A DNA stretch of 64,000 nt from Peptoniphilaceae bacterium AMB_02 (GCA_036321625.1 CP143259.1:496001-560000), one strand, 5' to 3'; positions 7,665 to 16,469 are shown, numbered from the stretch's first letter. Numbers and translations: made by a program. The notes: generated by a model not told the origin, from the sequence alone.

Positions 7665-9623
7665 ATGGAAAATAAAAAATTTTATATTACTACACCTATT
7701 TACTATCCAAATGACAATCTTCATTTGGGGCATACTTATACTACTATAGTAGCCGATGTGCTAAAGAGGTTTAAGAGAATTCAAGGTTTTGATGCTTTTT
7801 TAGTAACCGGAACTGATGAGCATGGTCAGAAGATTCAGGAGGCCGCTGCTGCAGCCGGAAAACAACCGAAAGAGTATGTAGACGAGATTGTGGCTTCTGC
7901 CAAAAAACTTTGGAAGAGTTTAGATATTGAATACGATAAATTTATAAGATCTACGGACCCAAGTCATGAAAAGGCTGTTGCAGGCATATTTACAAAGCTT
8001 TATGAAAAGGGCGAGATATACAAGGATATCTATAAGGGACACTACTGTACTCCATGCGAGGCTTTTTGGACTGATACTCAATTGGAAGAGGGGAAATGTC
8101 CTGACTGCGGTAGAGAAGTAGACTATAGAGAAGAGGAGAGTTATTTCTTTAGACTTTCCAAGTATAGAGATAAGCTTTTGGAGCATTATGAAAATCATCC
8201 TGAGTATATTCTTCCTGTTTCTAGAAAGAATGAAATGGTAAATAATTTTCTAAAAGATGGACTTGAGGATCTTTCTGTATCAAGATCTAATTTTGACTGG
8301 GGAGTTAAGGTTCCTTTCGATGAAAAGCATGTCATCTATGTTTGGATAGATGCATTATCTTGCTATTTGACGGCTCTTGGATATGGTTCTGATAATGAAG
8401 AACTTTTTGAAAAATTTTGGCCTGCCAATGTGCATCTAATGGCTAAGGAGATTATTAGATTTCACGTAATTATTTGGCCGGCACTGTTGATGGCGCTTGA
8501 TTTGCCATTGCCGGAACAGACTTTTGCTCATGGATGGATATTATTTGACGATGACAAAATGAGCAAATCAAAAGGAAATATAGTGTATGCTGAACCAATC
8601 ATTGAAAGATATGGAGTAGATGCACTTAAGTATTTTGTGCTTAGAGAGTTTACTTTTGGACAAGACGGATCTTTCACTAATGAGAAGTTCTTACAAAGAC
8701 TTAATTCCGATCTAGCCAATGATTTGGGTAATCTTATTTCCAGAACTATTCAGATGGTAGTTAAATACAATGCCGGTATAGTTCCGGGTGTGGGTGAGAT
8801 TGAGACTGTAGACGGAGACTTAATCGATAAGGCGGTAAATACCGTGGGTGCAGTGGAAGCCGAGATGGAAAAGCTAAGTTTCAGTACTGCTTTAGAAGAG
8901 ATATGGAAATTAATCAGAAGAACCAATAAATATATAGATGAGACGACACCTTGGATATTAGGGAAAGAAGGCAATACGGAGAGATTAAATACCGTACTTT
9001 ACAATTTAATCGAGTCTATTAGAATTATAGCTCAACTTATAGAGCCTTTTATGCCTCATACATCTATGAAGATAAATGAGCAGCTTGGAATTGCACCAAT
9101 GGGTTGGAACAGTACATCCGAGTTCGGTTTATACCTACCGGGTACTGAAGTTTCAAGAGGCGAGAATCTATTCCAAAGACTTGATTTGGAAGAGGAAAAA
9201 GAGATTTTAGCAAAGCTTAATCAGGAACTGGTGGATAGTAGAAAGGCAGAAAAAATGAGTTTAGAGAATGCCAAAGAAACAGAGGCAAGTGAAGCTAAAA
9301 CTGAAATTACAATAGATGATTTCGAAAAATGCGAGTTTAAAGTTGCAGAAGTACTGGATTGTAATTTCCATCCTAATGCTGACAAGTTATTGGTTTTCAA
9401 GCTTAAAATCGGAGATGAAGTAAGACAGATAGTTTCAGGGATTAGAAAACACTATGAACCGGAAGAGTTAATAGGCAAGAAGGTCATTGCTATTACCAAT
9501 TTAAAGCCTGTTGTGCTTAGGGGCGTAGAATCAAACGGAATGTTGTTGTCTGCAGCAAATGGAGAGGATCTTACTCTTTTAACAACGATGGCCGATATTG
9601 AGAGTGGAGCTGAGATATCGTAA
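7665..9623 (+). CDS. metG: Methionyl-tRNA synthetase
   Basis: Class I synthetase that charges tRNA-Met in the cytoplasm. The HIGH motif is HLGH (20-23). The zinc knuckle CTPC...CPDC lies at about residues 127-147. KMSKS is at 298-302. The C-terminal OB-fold tRNA-binding (Trbp111-like) domain occupies about 548-652 and includes NPNADKLLVFKLKIGDE-like sequence (here HPNADKLL). At 652 aa it has the usual length of a two-module bacterial MetRS. A candidate -10 TATAAT lies at 7619-7624, and AAGGAG precedes the ATG. The stop overlaps the start of the TatD gene by one base, so metG leads the metG-tatD-rnmV-rsmA operon, an arrangement known from many Bacillota. Confidence 0.97.
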   Translation: MENKKFYITTPIYYPNDNLHLGHTYTTIVADVLKRFKRIQGFDAFLVTGTDEHGQKIQEAAAAAGKQPKEYVDEIVASAKKLWKSLDIEYDKFIRSTDPSHEKAVAGIFTKLYEKGEIYKDIYKGHYCTPCEAFWTDTQLEEGKCPDCGREVDYREEESYFFRLSKYRDKLLEHYENHPEYILPVSRKNEMVNNFLKDGLEDLSVSRSNFDWGVKVPFDEKHVIYVWIDALSCYLTALGYGSDNEELFEKFWPANVHLMAKEIIRFHVIIWPALLMALDLPLPEQTFAHGWILFDDDKMSKSKGNIVYAEPIIERYGVDALKYFVLREFTFGQDGSFTNEKFLQRLNSDLANDLGNLISRTIQMVVKYNAGIVPGVGEIETVDGDLIDKAVNTVGAVEAEMEKLSFSTALEEIWKLIRRTNKYIDETTPWILGKEGNTERLNTVLYNLIESIRIIAQLIEPFMPHTSMKINEQLGIAPMGWNSTSEFGLYLPGTEVSRGENLFQRLDLEEEKEILAKLNQELVDSRKAEKMSLENAKETEASEAKTEITIDDFEKCEFKVAEVLDCNFHPNADKLLVFKLKIGDEVRQIVSGIRKHYEPEELIGKKVIAITNLKPVVLRGVESNGMLLSAANGEDLTLLTTMADIESGAEIS

Positions 9624-10393
9624 TGGCACTTATAATAGACAGTCATGCACATTTGGATGATCCAAAGTTTGATGAAGACAGAGTTCAAATTATAGAGAGT
9701 TTAAAAGAATCGGGGATTGAACTTGTCATCAATCCGGGTGCAGATAGACCAACAAGTGAGGCTGCTTTTGAATTGGCAAATCTATATGACAATATATACG
9801 CTGCTGTGGGTACTCATCCACATTCTGCTGATGAACTAACGGATAAGGATTTAGATAGATATAGGGAAATGGCAAAGTCTGAAAGAGTTATAGCAATTGG
9901 AGAGATCGGATTAGACTACTACTATGACAATAGTCCAAGAGACCTACAAAAAGAGGCGTTTATCAAGCAAATGAAACTGGCTGAGGAGTTAAATCTTCCG
10001 GTCGTAATCCACACTAGAGAGGCTAGTGGTGATACCTATGATATTCTTGAATCTTTTAAAGACAAGGTCTATGGCGTTATGCACTGCTATTCCGGTTCTG
10101 TTGAGATGGCAAAAAGGTATCTGGATTTAGGGTACTATATCTCTCTGGCCGGTCCAGTTACTTTTAAGAATTCCAGAGTGGCTAAAGAAGTGGCTGCAGC
10201 TGTTCCGATAGATAAGCTTTTGATAGAGACGGACTCCCCATACTTAAGTCCTGAGCCAAAAAGAGGTAGACGTAATGAGCCAAAGCATACATTATATGTT
10301 GCAGAGTGTATTGCAGAGATTAGAAATATGGATTTGGATGAACTGATAGAAGTTACAAATGAAAATACTAAGAGAGTTTTTAATTTACAATGA
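9623..10393 (+). CDS. TatD family metal-dependent deoxyribonuclease
   Basis: A 256-aa amidohydrolase-fold protein with all TatD signatures in order: DSHAHLDD (6-13), GTHPH, GEIGLDYYYD, HTREA, HCYSG and ETDSPYL. These supply the metal-binding His/Glu/Asp set. TatD proteins are 3'-5' exonucleases linked to DNA repair and quality control. It overlaps metG by one base (TAATG) and the next gene by four (ATGA), indicating translational coupling. Confidence 0.93.
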   Translation: MALIIDSHAHLDDPKFDEDRVQIIESLKESGIELVINPGADRPTSEAAFELANLYDNIYAAVGTHPHSADELTDKDLDRYREMAKSERVIAIGEIGLDYYYDNSPRDLQKEAFIKQMKLAEELNLPVVIHTREASGDTYDILESFKDKVYGVMHCYSGSVEMAKRYLDLGYYISLAGPVTFKNSRVAKEVAAAVPIDKLLIETDSPYLSPEPKRGRRNEPKHTLYVAECIAEIRNMDLDELIEVTNENTKRVFNLQ

Positions 10394-10941
10394 AGATAAA
10401 AGAAGTAATTGTAGTTGAAGGTAAAGACGATATAACAGCTGTAAAAGCTGCTCTTGATTGTGAGGTTATTGCTACGGGGGGGTCTCATATAAATGCTGAA
10501 CTCCTCAAGAGTATAGCTAATATTCACGAAAGAGTTGGTATCATAGTGCTGACAGATCCTGATTATTCGGGTAAAAAGATAAGACGACAGATACAGAAAA
10601 TTGCACCGGGATGTAAGCATGCTTTTATTAGAAGAGACGATGCTACAAAGGATGGCGATATCGGTGTTGAAAATGCAAGCCCTGAAGATATAAGGGCAGC
10701 AATTGCTGCAGCGAAACCCGAGATAGTAGAAAAGGGAATTGTTTACTCCAAAAGCGATTTGATAGATTATGGTCTTATAGGTATGCCTGATTCCAAAATA
10801 AGACGTGAGATTTTCTGCGATATTTTAGGGATTGGGTATTGTAATGGTAAGCAGCTTTTAAAAAGGCTTACAGCATTTAATATAAGTCCGGAAGAATTTG
10901 AAAAAGCCGGTGATGAGATGTGTGAAAGGGTTGATGGATAA
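10390..10941 (+). CDS. rnmV: Ribonuclease M5 (5S rRNA maturation)
   Basis: A TOPRIM-domain endonuclease that trims 5S rRNA precursors. The N-terminus has the TOPRIM glutamate motif VEGKDD (residues 9-14), then LTDPDYSGKKIRR (about 55-67) carrying the DxD-type metal site. At 183 aa the length is normal. It sits directly before rsmA, the conserved Bacillota order, and overlaps it by one base. Confidence 0.95.
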   Translation: MKIKEVIVVEGKDDITAVKAALDCEVIATGGSHINAELLKSIANIHERVGIIVLTDPDYSGKKIRRQIQKIAPGCKHAFIRRDDATKDGDIGVENASPEDIRAAIAAAKPEIVEKGIVYSKSDLIDYGLIGMPDSKIRREIFCDILGIGYCNGKQLLKRLTAFNISPEEFEKAGDEMCERVDG

Positions 10942-11795
10942 TGGCTGAAAGATTGTATATGCCTTGTTATCTGGGTCAAATACTTAAGCGTTTTAATTTT
11001 TCGTTTTCAAAGGCTCTTGGCCAGAATTTTTTAATAGACGGCAATGTTGTGAGATCAATAGTTGCCGGAGCCGGAGTGGAGAAGGAAGACTTGGTAATTG
11101 AAATTGGACCCGGCGTAGGGACTTTGACCGAAGAGTTATCCAGAAGAGCTAAGAAGGTAATATCCATCGAGATAGATAAGAGATTGATTCCAATATTGGA
11201 ATATACGATGATGGCTTATGACAATGTTGAGATTATAAATGCAGATGCGATGGAAGTTGATTTTGTGGAATTACTAAATCAAAATCCGGGATATAGCAGT
11301 GTGAAACTGGTAGCAAATCTACCTTATAATGTTGGAACTGCAATCGTGGCAAATATACTCGAGACTAATATAAAATTTGATTCGATGACCGTCATGCTTC
11401 AAAAAGAAGTATCAGACAGAATGGTTGCCGAACCCGGGAATAAACAGTATGGAGCTCTTTCCGTTTTAGTTGGTTATAAAGCGAATGCTTCAGCTGTTCT
11501 TAGAGTTCCCAAAACGGTATTTATTCCTAAACCGAAGATTGACTCGATGGTTGTTAGGCTTGACCTTAAACATGGTAAAGTTGAGCCGTATGAAGCCTTG
11601 ATGTTTAAGCTGGTAAGAGCAGGTTTTAATCAAAGAAGAAAGACCATCATGAACTCTCTGACCTCAGGAGATGTGGAGATAAGCAAGGATGAATTAAGGG
11701 AAGTGCTCAGCAAATTATCCATCCCGGAGAATGCCAGAGCTGAAAACCTCAGTATTGATGACTTTTCGAGTATTGCTAAGGAGTTGAATGGGTAG
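10941..11795 (+). CDS. rsmA: 16S rRNA (adenine1518/1519-N6) dimethyltransferase
   Basis: The KsgA/RsmA family dimethylates two adjacent adenines near the 3' end of 16S rRNA, a late 30S-assembly checkpoint. Visible are QNFLID (28-33), the SAM motif IEIGPGVGTLT, acidic motif II after ISIEID, the catalytic NLPYNV, and a C-terminal helical domain. It is 284 aa, the typical length. It is last in the metG operon and is followed by a terminator at 11835-11866. Confidence 0.96.
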   Translation: MAERLYMPCYLGQILKRFNFSFSKALGQNFLIDGNVVRSIVAGAGVEKEDLVIEIGPGVGTLTEELSRRAKKVISIEIDKRLIPILEYTMMAYDNVEIINADAMEVDFVELLNQNPGYSSVKLVANLPYNVGTAIVANILETNIKFDSMTVMLQKEVSDRMVAEPGNKQYGALSVLVGYKANASAVLRVPKTVFIPKPKIDSMVVRLDLKHGKVEPYEALMFKLVRAGFNQRRKTIMNSLTSGDVEISKDELREVLSKLSIPENARAENLSIDDFSSIAKELNG

Positions 11796-11834
11796 AGTCT
11801 TCGGGTGCTTTTTGTAGTTTCTTTTATATGAATC

Positions 11835-11866
11835 AAAAGTGGAGCTGACTGGCTCCACTTTTTAAG
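11835..11866 (+). terminator. Rho-independent terminator after rsmA
   Basis: An 11-bp stem, AAAAGTGGAGC (11835-11845) with GCTCCACTTTT (11852-11862), followed by T residues. Confidence 0.8.
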
Positions 11867-11933
11867 TTGTTCGTTGAACTGGACAGTCATAAATTATGAG
11901 GTAGTGTGTTGATCCACTCATCTGTGCAATGAA

Positions 11934-12071
11934 GTAGAGGAGCTGCCCTAGCACCATTTTTGATAATAAATTACTTTTGTGGTGAAATTATTTTTGTCGA
12001 ACATGTTGGCAATCATATTTTTTATCTATGTTTGTAAATATACAAACGTGGAAGTGGGGCACTTCCTCTAC
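11934..12071 (+). repeat. MITE-like repeat F, copy 1 (138 bp)
   Basis: Begins GTAGAGGAGCTGCCC and ends GGCACTTCCTCTAC. The two ends are imperfect inverted repeats of about 24 bp, and each end also folds on itself. The interior (TTTTTGTCGAACATGTTGGC) is shared with copy 2. The gap 11796-12699 contains no gene. Confidence 0.7.
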
Positions 12072-12189
12072 TTCTTGAAATGTTTTTGATTGTATAAACA
12101 TGGAAGTGTGGGCACTTCCGCTACCTATGACATAAGTTTATGATTCTACGACCGAGGAAAGAGGTTGATTTAGCCATCTATGGTGCGAG

Positions 12190-12329
12190 GTAGAGGAGCT
12201 GCCCCTAGCTCTATTTTTGGTGATGGATTACTTTTGTGGTGAAATTATTTTTGTCGAACATGTTGGCAATCATATTTTTTATCTATGTTTGTAAGTATAC
12301 AAACGTGGAAGTGGGGGCACTTCCTCTAC
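12190..12329 (+). repeat. MITE-like repeat F, copy 2 (140 bp)
   Basis: Almost identical to copy 1, including the TTGTCGAACATGTTGGCAAT interior and the right flank TTGATTGTATAAACATGGAAG. The start-to-start distance from copy 1 is 256 bp. Confidence 0.7.
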
Positions 12330-12437
12330 TTCTTAAATGTTTTTGATTGTATAAACATGGAAGTGTGGGCACTTCCGCTACCTGTTTCCTTGGTTTTATG
12401 ATGGAAATGCTGATATTAACATATTCTTAGCGACAAG

Positions 12438-12533
12438 GTAGAGGAGCTGCCCCTAGCTCCATTTTTGGTGATGAATTACCTTCGGACTGAAATTATCATT
12501 ACACTAACGTTGAAGTGTAGGCACTTCCTCTAC
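12438..12533 (+). repeat. MITE-like repeat F, copy 3 (shortened, 96 bp)
   Basis: Has the same left end (GTAGAGGAGCTGCCCCTAGC) and right end (GCACTTCCTCTAC) but lacks the central third found in copies 1 and 2. Confidence 0.65.
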
Positions 12534-12699
12534 TTCTTGAAATGTTTTTTTGATTATACAAACGTGGGAGTGGAGCAATGATTTATTCGTTCCAAAAGAA
12601 TAAACTAAATAATTCAAATAATTTAATTTATTGTTATTATTCAAATAATATGGGTATATTGTATTTATAGAGAAATTAATAATGAAAGGAGATTTTTAG

Positions 12700-12930
12700 A
12701 TGACTGATATTATTGTTTATTCTAGTGACACCTGTCCATATTGTACGGCATTAAAGGATTACTTGAAAGAGAAAAATGTTGCTTTCACTGAAAAAAATAT
12801 TACAACAGACATGGAAGCAAGAAAAGAGTTAATGAATATGGGACATATGGGAGTACCTATTACCATAATCGACAATCAAGAGATTGTCGGTTTTGATCAA
12901 CCTAAGTTAGATCAATTATTAAAACTATAA
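12700..12930 (+). CDS. Glutaredoxin-family protein
   Basis: A 76-aa thioredoxin-fold protein with the dithiol motif CPYC at residues 12-15 (SSDTCPYC). It also has the cis-proline motif GVPIT and a C-terminal GFDQPKLDQLL typical of small glutaredoxins. It would reduce disulfides in the cytoplasm and could donate electrons to the class Ia ribonucleotide reductase at 53-57 kb (inference; the motif is glutaredoxin-like rather than NrdH-like). Good AAAGGAG ribosome binding site. Transcribed alone and closed by a strong terminator. Confidence 0.85.
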   Translation: MTDIIVYSSDTCPYCTALKDYLKEKNVAFTEKNITTDMEARKELMNMGHMGVPITIIDNQEIVGFDQPKLDQLLKL

Positions 12931-12936
12931 AAAAGA

Positions 12937-12965
12937 AGCCGGAGCGTATGCTCCGGCTGTTTTCT
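12937..12965 (+). terminator. Rho-independent terminator
   Basis: AGCCGGAGC (12937-12945) pairs with GCTCCGGCT (12950-12958) over a GTAT loop, then GTTTTCTTT. Confidence 0.85.
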
Positions 12966-12969
12966 TTCA

Positions 12970-13164
12970 TTATGCAAGATTTGCATTCAGTTTTTCCATT
13001 AAATCATTTAAATCTAGATTGTGTACTTGTGCAGCTTCTTCCAATGTTTCCATTTGACTTGCCGGACAACCTACACATCCAAGACCTGCGGCAAATAATA
13101 TGTCTATTGCTCCCGGTACTTCTCTGATAACGTCAGCGATAATCATGTCTTTACTTATTTTCAT
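12970..13164 (-). CDS. DUF1858 domain protein
   Basis: A 64-aa protein matching the DUF1858 pattern: an N-terminal ISKDMIIADVI, then GLGCVGCPASQMETLEEAAQVH with a conserved C-x2-C pair, and a short helical end. Small DUF1858 proteins are common in anaerobes and are suspected to act in redox or Fe-S chemistry; none is well characterised. AAGGAGG precedes the ATG. It lies 49 bp downstream of the HesB-like gene on the same strand, so the two may be co-transcribed. Confidence 0.85.
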   Translation of the reverse strand: MKISKDMIIADVIREVPGAIDILFAAGLGCVGCPASQMETLEEAAQVHNLDLNDLMEKLNANLA

Positions 13165-13213
13165 AGTATACCTCCTTGGTAATGATAATCATATTATACT
13201 ATTGTACTAGGGA

Positions 13214-13540
13214 TTAATCAATATCATATTCTTCATCAGTTATAAAACAAGCATTTAAACTACTTTCTATGGGTGTAACTTTAAACCCTTGACTTAGTCC
13301 TTCTGTTTCATAGTCCACTTTTATTCTGTCAAAAAGTGTTAATTCCTCTTCAGACATTAAGAAGTTATAACCTTCAGATTTGATTACTACATTGTCGTCT
13401 ATTTTAGATGTCAGTGACATAGATAAGACGGGACCATGACAATCGTATTTTACCATTTTTATAAAAAGAAACTTGCTGTCCTTATCTTCGATACTTTGTT
13501 CCAAGATATTTTTTGCATTTTCCGTTAATTCAAGAATCAC
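13214..13540 (-). CDS. IscA/HesB-like Fe-S biogenesis-type protein
   Basis: A small protein with the A-type carrier layout: ILELTENAKNILEQ at the N-terminus, a central KMVKYDCHGP where IscA has its glycine-rich Cys motif, and a late GLSQGFKVTP. The C-terminal Cys-Gly-Cys of true IscA is missing; only one other Cys (NACF) occurs. It therefore belongs to the HesB-like group and may not bind clusters in the classic way. Start choice: an ATG seven codons upstream (13559-13561) exists, but GTG at 13538-13540 has AAGGAG seven bases before it and gives the usual N-terminus. Confidence 0.65.
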   Translation of the reverse strand: MILELTENAKNILEQSIEDKDSKFLFIKMVKYDCHGPVLSMSLTSKIDDNVVIKSEGYNFLMSEEELTLFDRIKVDYETEGLSQGFKVTPIESSLNACFITDEEYDID

Positions 13541-13701
13541 ACAATCACTCCTTATATCCATATATCATAGTTTTATAATATACATCATAATATAGATACC
13601 CTAATAATTAGTTAATAATCATCGGTTGATATCTTTTTTAAAACTTGGATGTATGATAGAATTTAGGTAGTTATATTTTAGTTATTCGCAAAGGATGCGA
13701 G

Positions 13702-15045
13702 GTGTTTAATTTGATAGATGAAGTAATGCAGATGATTGCTGACAGGTCATATGTCCTGTTAAAACGTAGATTAAATGAAATGAATGATGTTGATATAGCG
13801 GATTTGATTAATCAGCTTAATCCTACTGATGCCCTTATTATCTTTAGGTTGTTAGGGAAGGATCAAGCTGCTATGGTTTTTACCGAGCTTGATTCTGATA
13901 TGCAGATGCGGATAGTAGAGACTTCTACTGATGCTGAAGTCAGTAGGATTATCAATGAGATGTTTATGGATGATATGGTGGATTTCATTGAAGAGATGCC
14001 TGCAAATGCTGTAAAGAAAATACTAAGAAATACTAGTCCTCAAAACAGGGCGACTATTAATCAAATATTAAATTATCCTGAAAAGAGTGCCGGTACTATA
14101 ATGACTACGGAGTACGTGGTACTTAAACAGTATTTAACTGTAAGACAGGCGCTTGAATACATTAATAAAAACGGTGTTGACAAGGTAACTATTTATACCT
14201 GTTATGTTACTGATGCTGAAAGAAAACTTCTGGGTTTTGTTTCGCTTAGAATGATACTGACTTCAGACCTTGACGCTCGAATTGGAGATATCATGGATGA
14301 GGATGTAGTATATGTTCATACTTTAGATGACCAGGAAGAAGTTTCTGATGTGTTTATCAAGTATGGTTATACTGTAATCCCTGTAGTGGACGAAGAAACC
14401 AGGATGGTTGGTATTATAACCGTTGACGATATCATCGACGTAATAGAAGAAGAGGATACGGAAGACTTCCATAAGATGGCGGGTATTGCACCTACTGAAG
14501 AGAAGTATCTCAGCACGAGTTTTTTTGCTTTGAGCAAGCACAGGATAACTTGGCTATTTATTTTGATGGTCACCTCGATGATCACGGGAAATATAATCGA
14601 CAGTTTTGAAGAGGTTTTAATTACTTATGGAGCTCTGAGGACTTTTATTCCAATGCTAATGGGTACCGGAGGTAACTCCGGAAACCAGTCGTCCACTCTT
14701 ATAATAAGGGGTATGGCGACAGGAGAGATACAATTAATGGACTGGAGACGAGTTTTCAAAAAGGAGTTATACGTGTCCCTGCTTGTAGGATCTCTTTTAG
14801 CTGTAGTCAATCTGGTACGTGTAATGGTCTTTAACAAGGTTGGTTTCGATGTTGCCTTTGTCGTTTCTTCTACTATGATGTTAACTGTTATGGCTGCTAT
14901 GGTGGTTGGTGGAATGCTACCTCTTATGGCTGCGAAGTTAAAGCTCGACCCGGCGATAATGGCTGCACCACTGATAACTACAATTGTTGACGCCAGTTGT
15001 CTGGTTATATATTTTAATATTGCTTCGAGATTACTTTCGAAATAA
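13702..15045 (+). CDS. mgtE: MgtE family magnesium transporter
   Basis: A 447-aa Mg2+ channel/transporter with the full MgtE order. The N-terminal helical domain includes DIADLINQLNPTDALIIFRLL. Two CBS domains follow (about 130-255; YVVLKQYLTVRQAL, VVYVHTLDDQEEVSDVF). The C-terminal membrane domain has five helices and the pore signature PMLMGTGGNSGNQSSTL. Intracellular Mg2+ gates the family through the CBS domains. Start is GTG 13702 (AAGGA six bases upstream) or TTG 13711 (AGGTG six bases upstream); both are plausible. No Mg2+ riboswitch fits in the short leader. Confidence 0.95.
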   Translation: MFNLIDEVMQMIADRSYVLLKRRLNEMNDVDIADLINQLNPTDALIIFRLLGKDQAAMVFTELDSDMQMRIVETSTDAEVSRIINEMFMDDMVDFIEEMPANAVKKILRNTSPQNRATINQILNYPEKSAGTIMTTEYVVLKQYLTVRQALEYINKNGVDKVTIYTCYVTDAERKLLGFVSLRMILTSDLDARIGDIMDEDVVYVHTLDDQEEVSDVFIKYGYTVIPVVDEETRMVGIITVDDIIDVIEEEDTEDFHKMAGIAPTEEKYLSTSFFALSKHRITWLFILMVTSMITGNIIDSFEEVLITYGALRTFIPMLMGTGGNSGNQSSTLIIRGMATGEIQLMDWRRVFKKELYVSLLVGSLLAVVNLVRVMVFNKVGFDVAFVVSSTMMLTVMAAMVVGGMLPLMAAKLKLDPAIMAAPLITTIVDASCLVIYFNIASRLLSK

Positions 15046-15063
15046 AAAAGTTTTAAAATAGTG

Positions 15064-15133
15064 TTGACAAGGACTTTATATTATTGTATAATATTTTATT
15101 TTGCTTGACGAAAGTCCCGTTTTGTAATATAAT
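15064..15133 (+). promoter_or_regulatory. Two tandem near-consensus sigma-A promoters upstream of veg
   Basis: P1: TTGACA (15064-15069), 17-bp spacer, TATAAT (15087-15092), fully consensus. P2: TTGACG (15105-15110), 17-bp spacer, TATAAT (15128-15133). Both lie upstream of the chosen veg start at 15177 and predict very strong expression. Confidence 0.85.
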
Positions 15134-15176
15134 GATAGCGTGTAAAGTGTATTTACAATACGGAAGGTGTGATAAC

Positions 15177-15416
15177 TTGAAGCATACGGATTGTTTGGAC
15201 AATATTAAAACCGAAGTTCAAGAAAATATCGGGAAAAAAGTGATACTTAGATCCGATAAAGGAAGAAGGCGTATAGTTACAAACGAAGGTGTTATAGTTG
15301 ATGCCTATCCTAATATTTTCATAGTTAGGGTAAACAACAAGTTTGATGTTGAAAGGACGGTATCATATTCATATTCCGATATTTTAACGTCGACAGTAGA
15401 AGTGAAATTTTGTTAA
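15177..15416 (+). CDS. veg: Veg family protein
   Basis: A 79-aa protein matching Veg (DUF1021): an N-terminal helix, then GKKVILRSDKGRRRIVTNEGVIVDAYPNIF-like sequence with an SH3-like beta fold, ending SYSYSDILTSTVEVKF. In Bacillus, Veg is abundant and affects biofilm matrix genes. The frame is open upstream to 15084, but that stretch overlaps both promoters. TTG at 15177 has GAAGGTG before it and gives the family's normal length. A strong terminator follows, so this is a single highly expressed transcript. Confidence 0.88.
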   Translation: MKHTDCLDNIKTEVQENIGKKVILRSDKGRRRIVTNEGVIVDAYPNIFIVRVNNKFDVERTVSYSYSDILTSTVEVKFC

Positions 15417-15470
15417 AATAAACGCATAAAGAAACCGAGGGAACTCCTTCGGTTTCTTTATGCGTTTATT
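15417..15470 (+). terminator. Long Rho-independent terminator after veg
   Basis: A stem of about 22 bp, AATAAACGCATAAAGAAACC pairing with GGTTTCTTTATGCGTTTATT, with a GC-rich top and a short loop. It also reads well on the opposite strand. Confidence 0.85.
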
Positions 15471-15614
15471 TGATATCTCAACTTTTTATAAGATTTGTGA
15501 TATAATTAATTAGATAGGCTTATAGTAATTATTAGTAGAGTTATTCATTGTTAAAATTTACGAATGGTTGATATTAGAAAGACTTTAATTTTTCACAATG
15601 GAAGGGGAAAATAG

Positions 15615-16466
15615 ATGAAAGAGCTAATACTTGATTCATATGCAAAGATCAATCTGGCATTAGAAATATTGGGTAAAAGAGACGACGGTTATCACAATAT
15701 ACATACAGTTTTTCAAGAGATAGATATTAGGGACGGACTTTATTTAAGGCAAGAGCCCGGAGGTTCCTTGGAGTTAAGTTGTGACTATAAATTACTACCA
15801 TTGGGTAAAGAGAATATAGTCTACGTAGTTTGGGAATTGATGAAGGATATGTATGACGGGGATCCCGGTGTAAGGGCTCATATTGAAAAGAATATTCCAA
15901 TTGCTGCTGGACTTGCCGGAGGAAGCTCTAATGCTGCAAGTATGATTAAAGGCTTAAATGAGTTATGGGATTTAAATCTTGAGACCGAAGAACTTATGGC
16001 AATTGGTGCCAAAGTAGGTGCCGATGTACCGTTTTTCTTTATGGGAGGAACTGCTCTTGGGGTAGGAAAAGGCGATGATTTATCAAGGATCAGCAGCTTT
16101 GCAGGACAGAAGATTCTCATAGTAAATACCGGCTATGGCGTAAGCACAAAGTATGTCTACGAAAAATATAAAGAGATCCCGGATTACTATGTGGATTTCA
16201 ACAATATCATTAAGACTTTGAATAATAAAGATTACGAATCGCTTTATCCATTACTTAAAAATGAGCTTGAATCAGTAACTATAGCTCTTCAACCTGATGT
16301 TGGGGAGATTAAGAGTGATATGATGAGACTTGGAGCAAGAGCTTCCTTAATGTGTGGAAGCGGTCCGACTGTATTCGGTATTTTTGATAATGATTCAAAA
16401 TTGGAAAATGCATTTTTCTTTTTTAAAGATAAGTTTGATTTAGTTTTTAGTACGGAAACGAGGTAA
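15615..16466 (+). CDS. ispE: 4-diphosphocytidyl-2-C-methyl-D-erythritol kinase
   Basis: GHMP-family kinase of the MEP isoprenoid pathway, phosphorylating CDP-ME. The N-terminus SYAKINLALEILGKRDDGYH is typical. The ATP loop PIAAGLAGGSSNAAS is at about residues 97-111, followed by GADVPFFFMGGTALG and the C-terminal CGSGPTVFG. At 283 aa it has normal length. It sits 3 bp before murI; both supply cell-wall precursors (undecaprenyl carrier and D-Glu). Confidence 0.96.
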   Translation: MKELILDSYAKINLALEILGKRDDGYHNIHTVFQEIDIRDGLYLRQEPGGSLELSCDYKLLPLGKENIVYVVWELMKDMYDGDPGVRAHIEKNIPIAAGLAGGSSNAASMIKGLNELWDLNLETEELMAIGAKVGADVPFFFMGGTALGVGKGDDLSRISSFAGQKILIVNTGYGVSTKYVYEKYKEIPDYYVDFNNIIKTLNNKDYESLYPLLKNELESVTIALQPDVGEIKSDMMRLGARASLMCGSGPTVFGIFDNDSKLENAFFFFKDKFDLVFSTETR

Positions 16467-16469
16467 TTT

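Noticed and set aside
11926-12579. CRISPR-like array
   Set aside because: The units are 96-140 bp with inverted ends. There are no short uniform repeats with unique spacers and no cas genes nearby.
12600-12660. Operator-like ATTATTCAAATAATAT palindromes before the glutaredoxin gene
   Set aside because: Very AT-rich background; such short palindromes are expected by chance and match no consensus I can defend.
13562-13701. Mg2+ riboswitch upstream of mgtE
   Set aside because: The divergent gap is only about 140 bp and shows no M-box-like conserved strings or terminator.
15084-15176. N-terminal extension of Veg
   Set aside because: It overlaps two consensus promoters and lacks a ribosome site. 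TTG at 15177 gives the family length.
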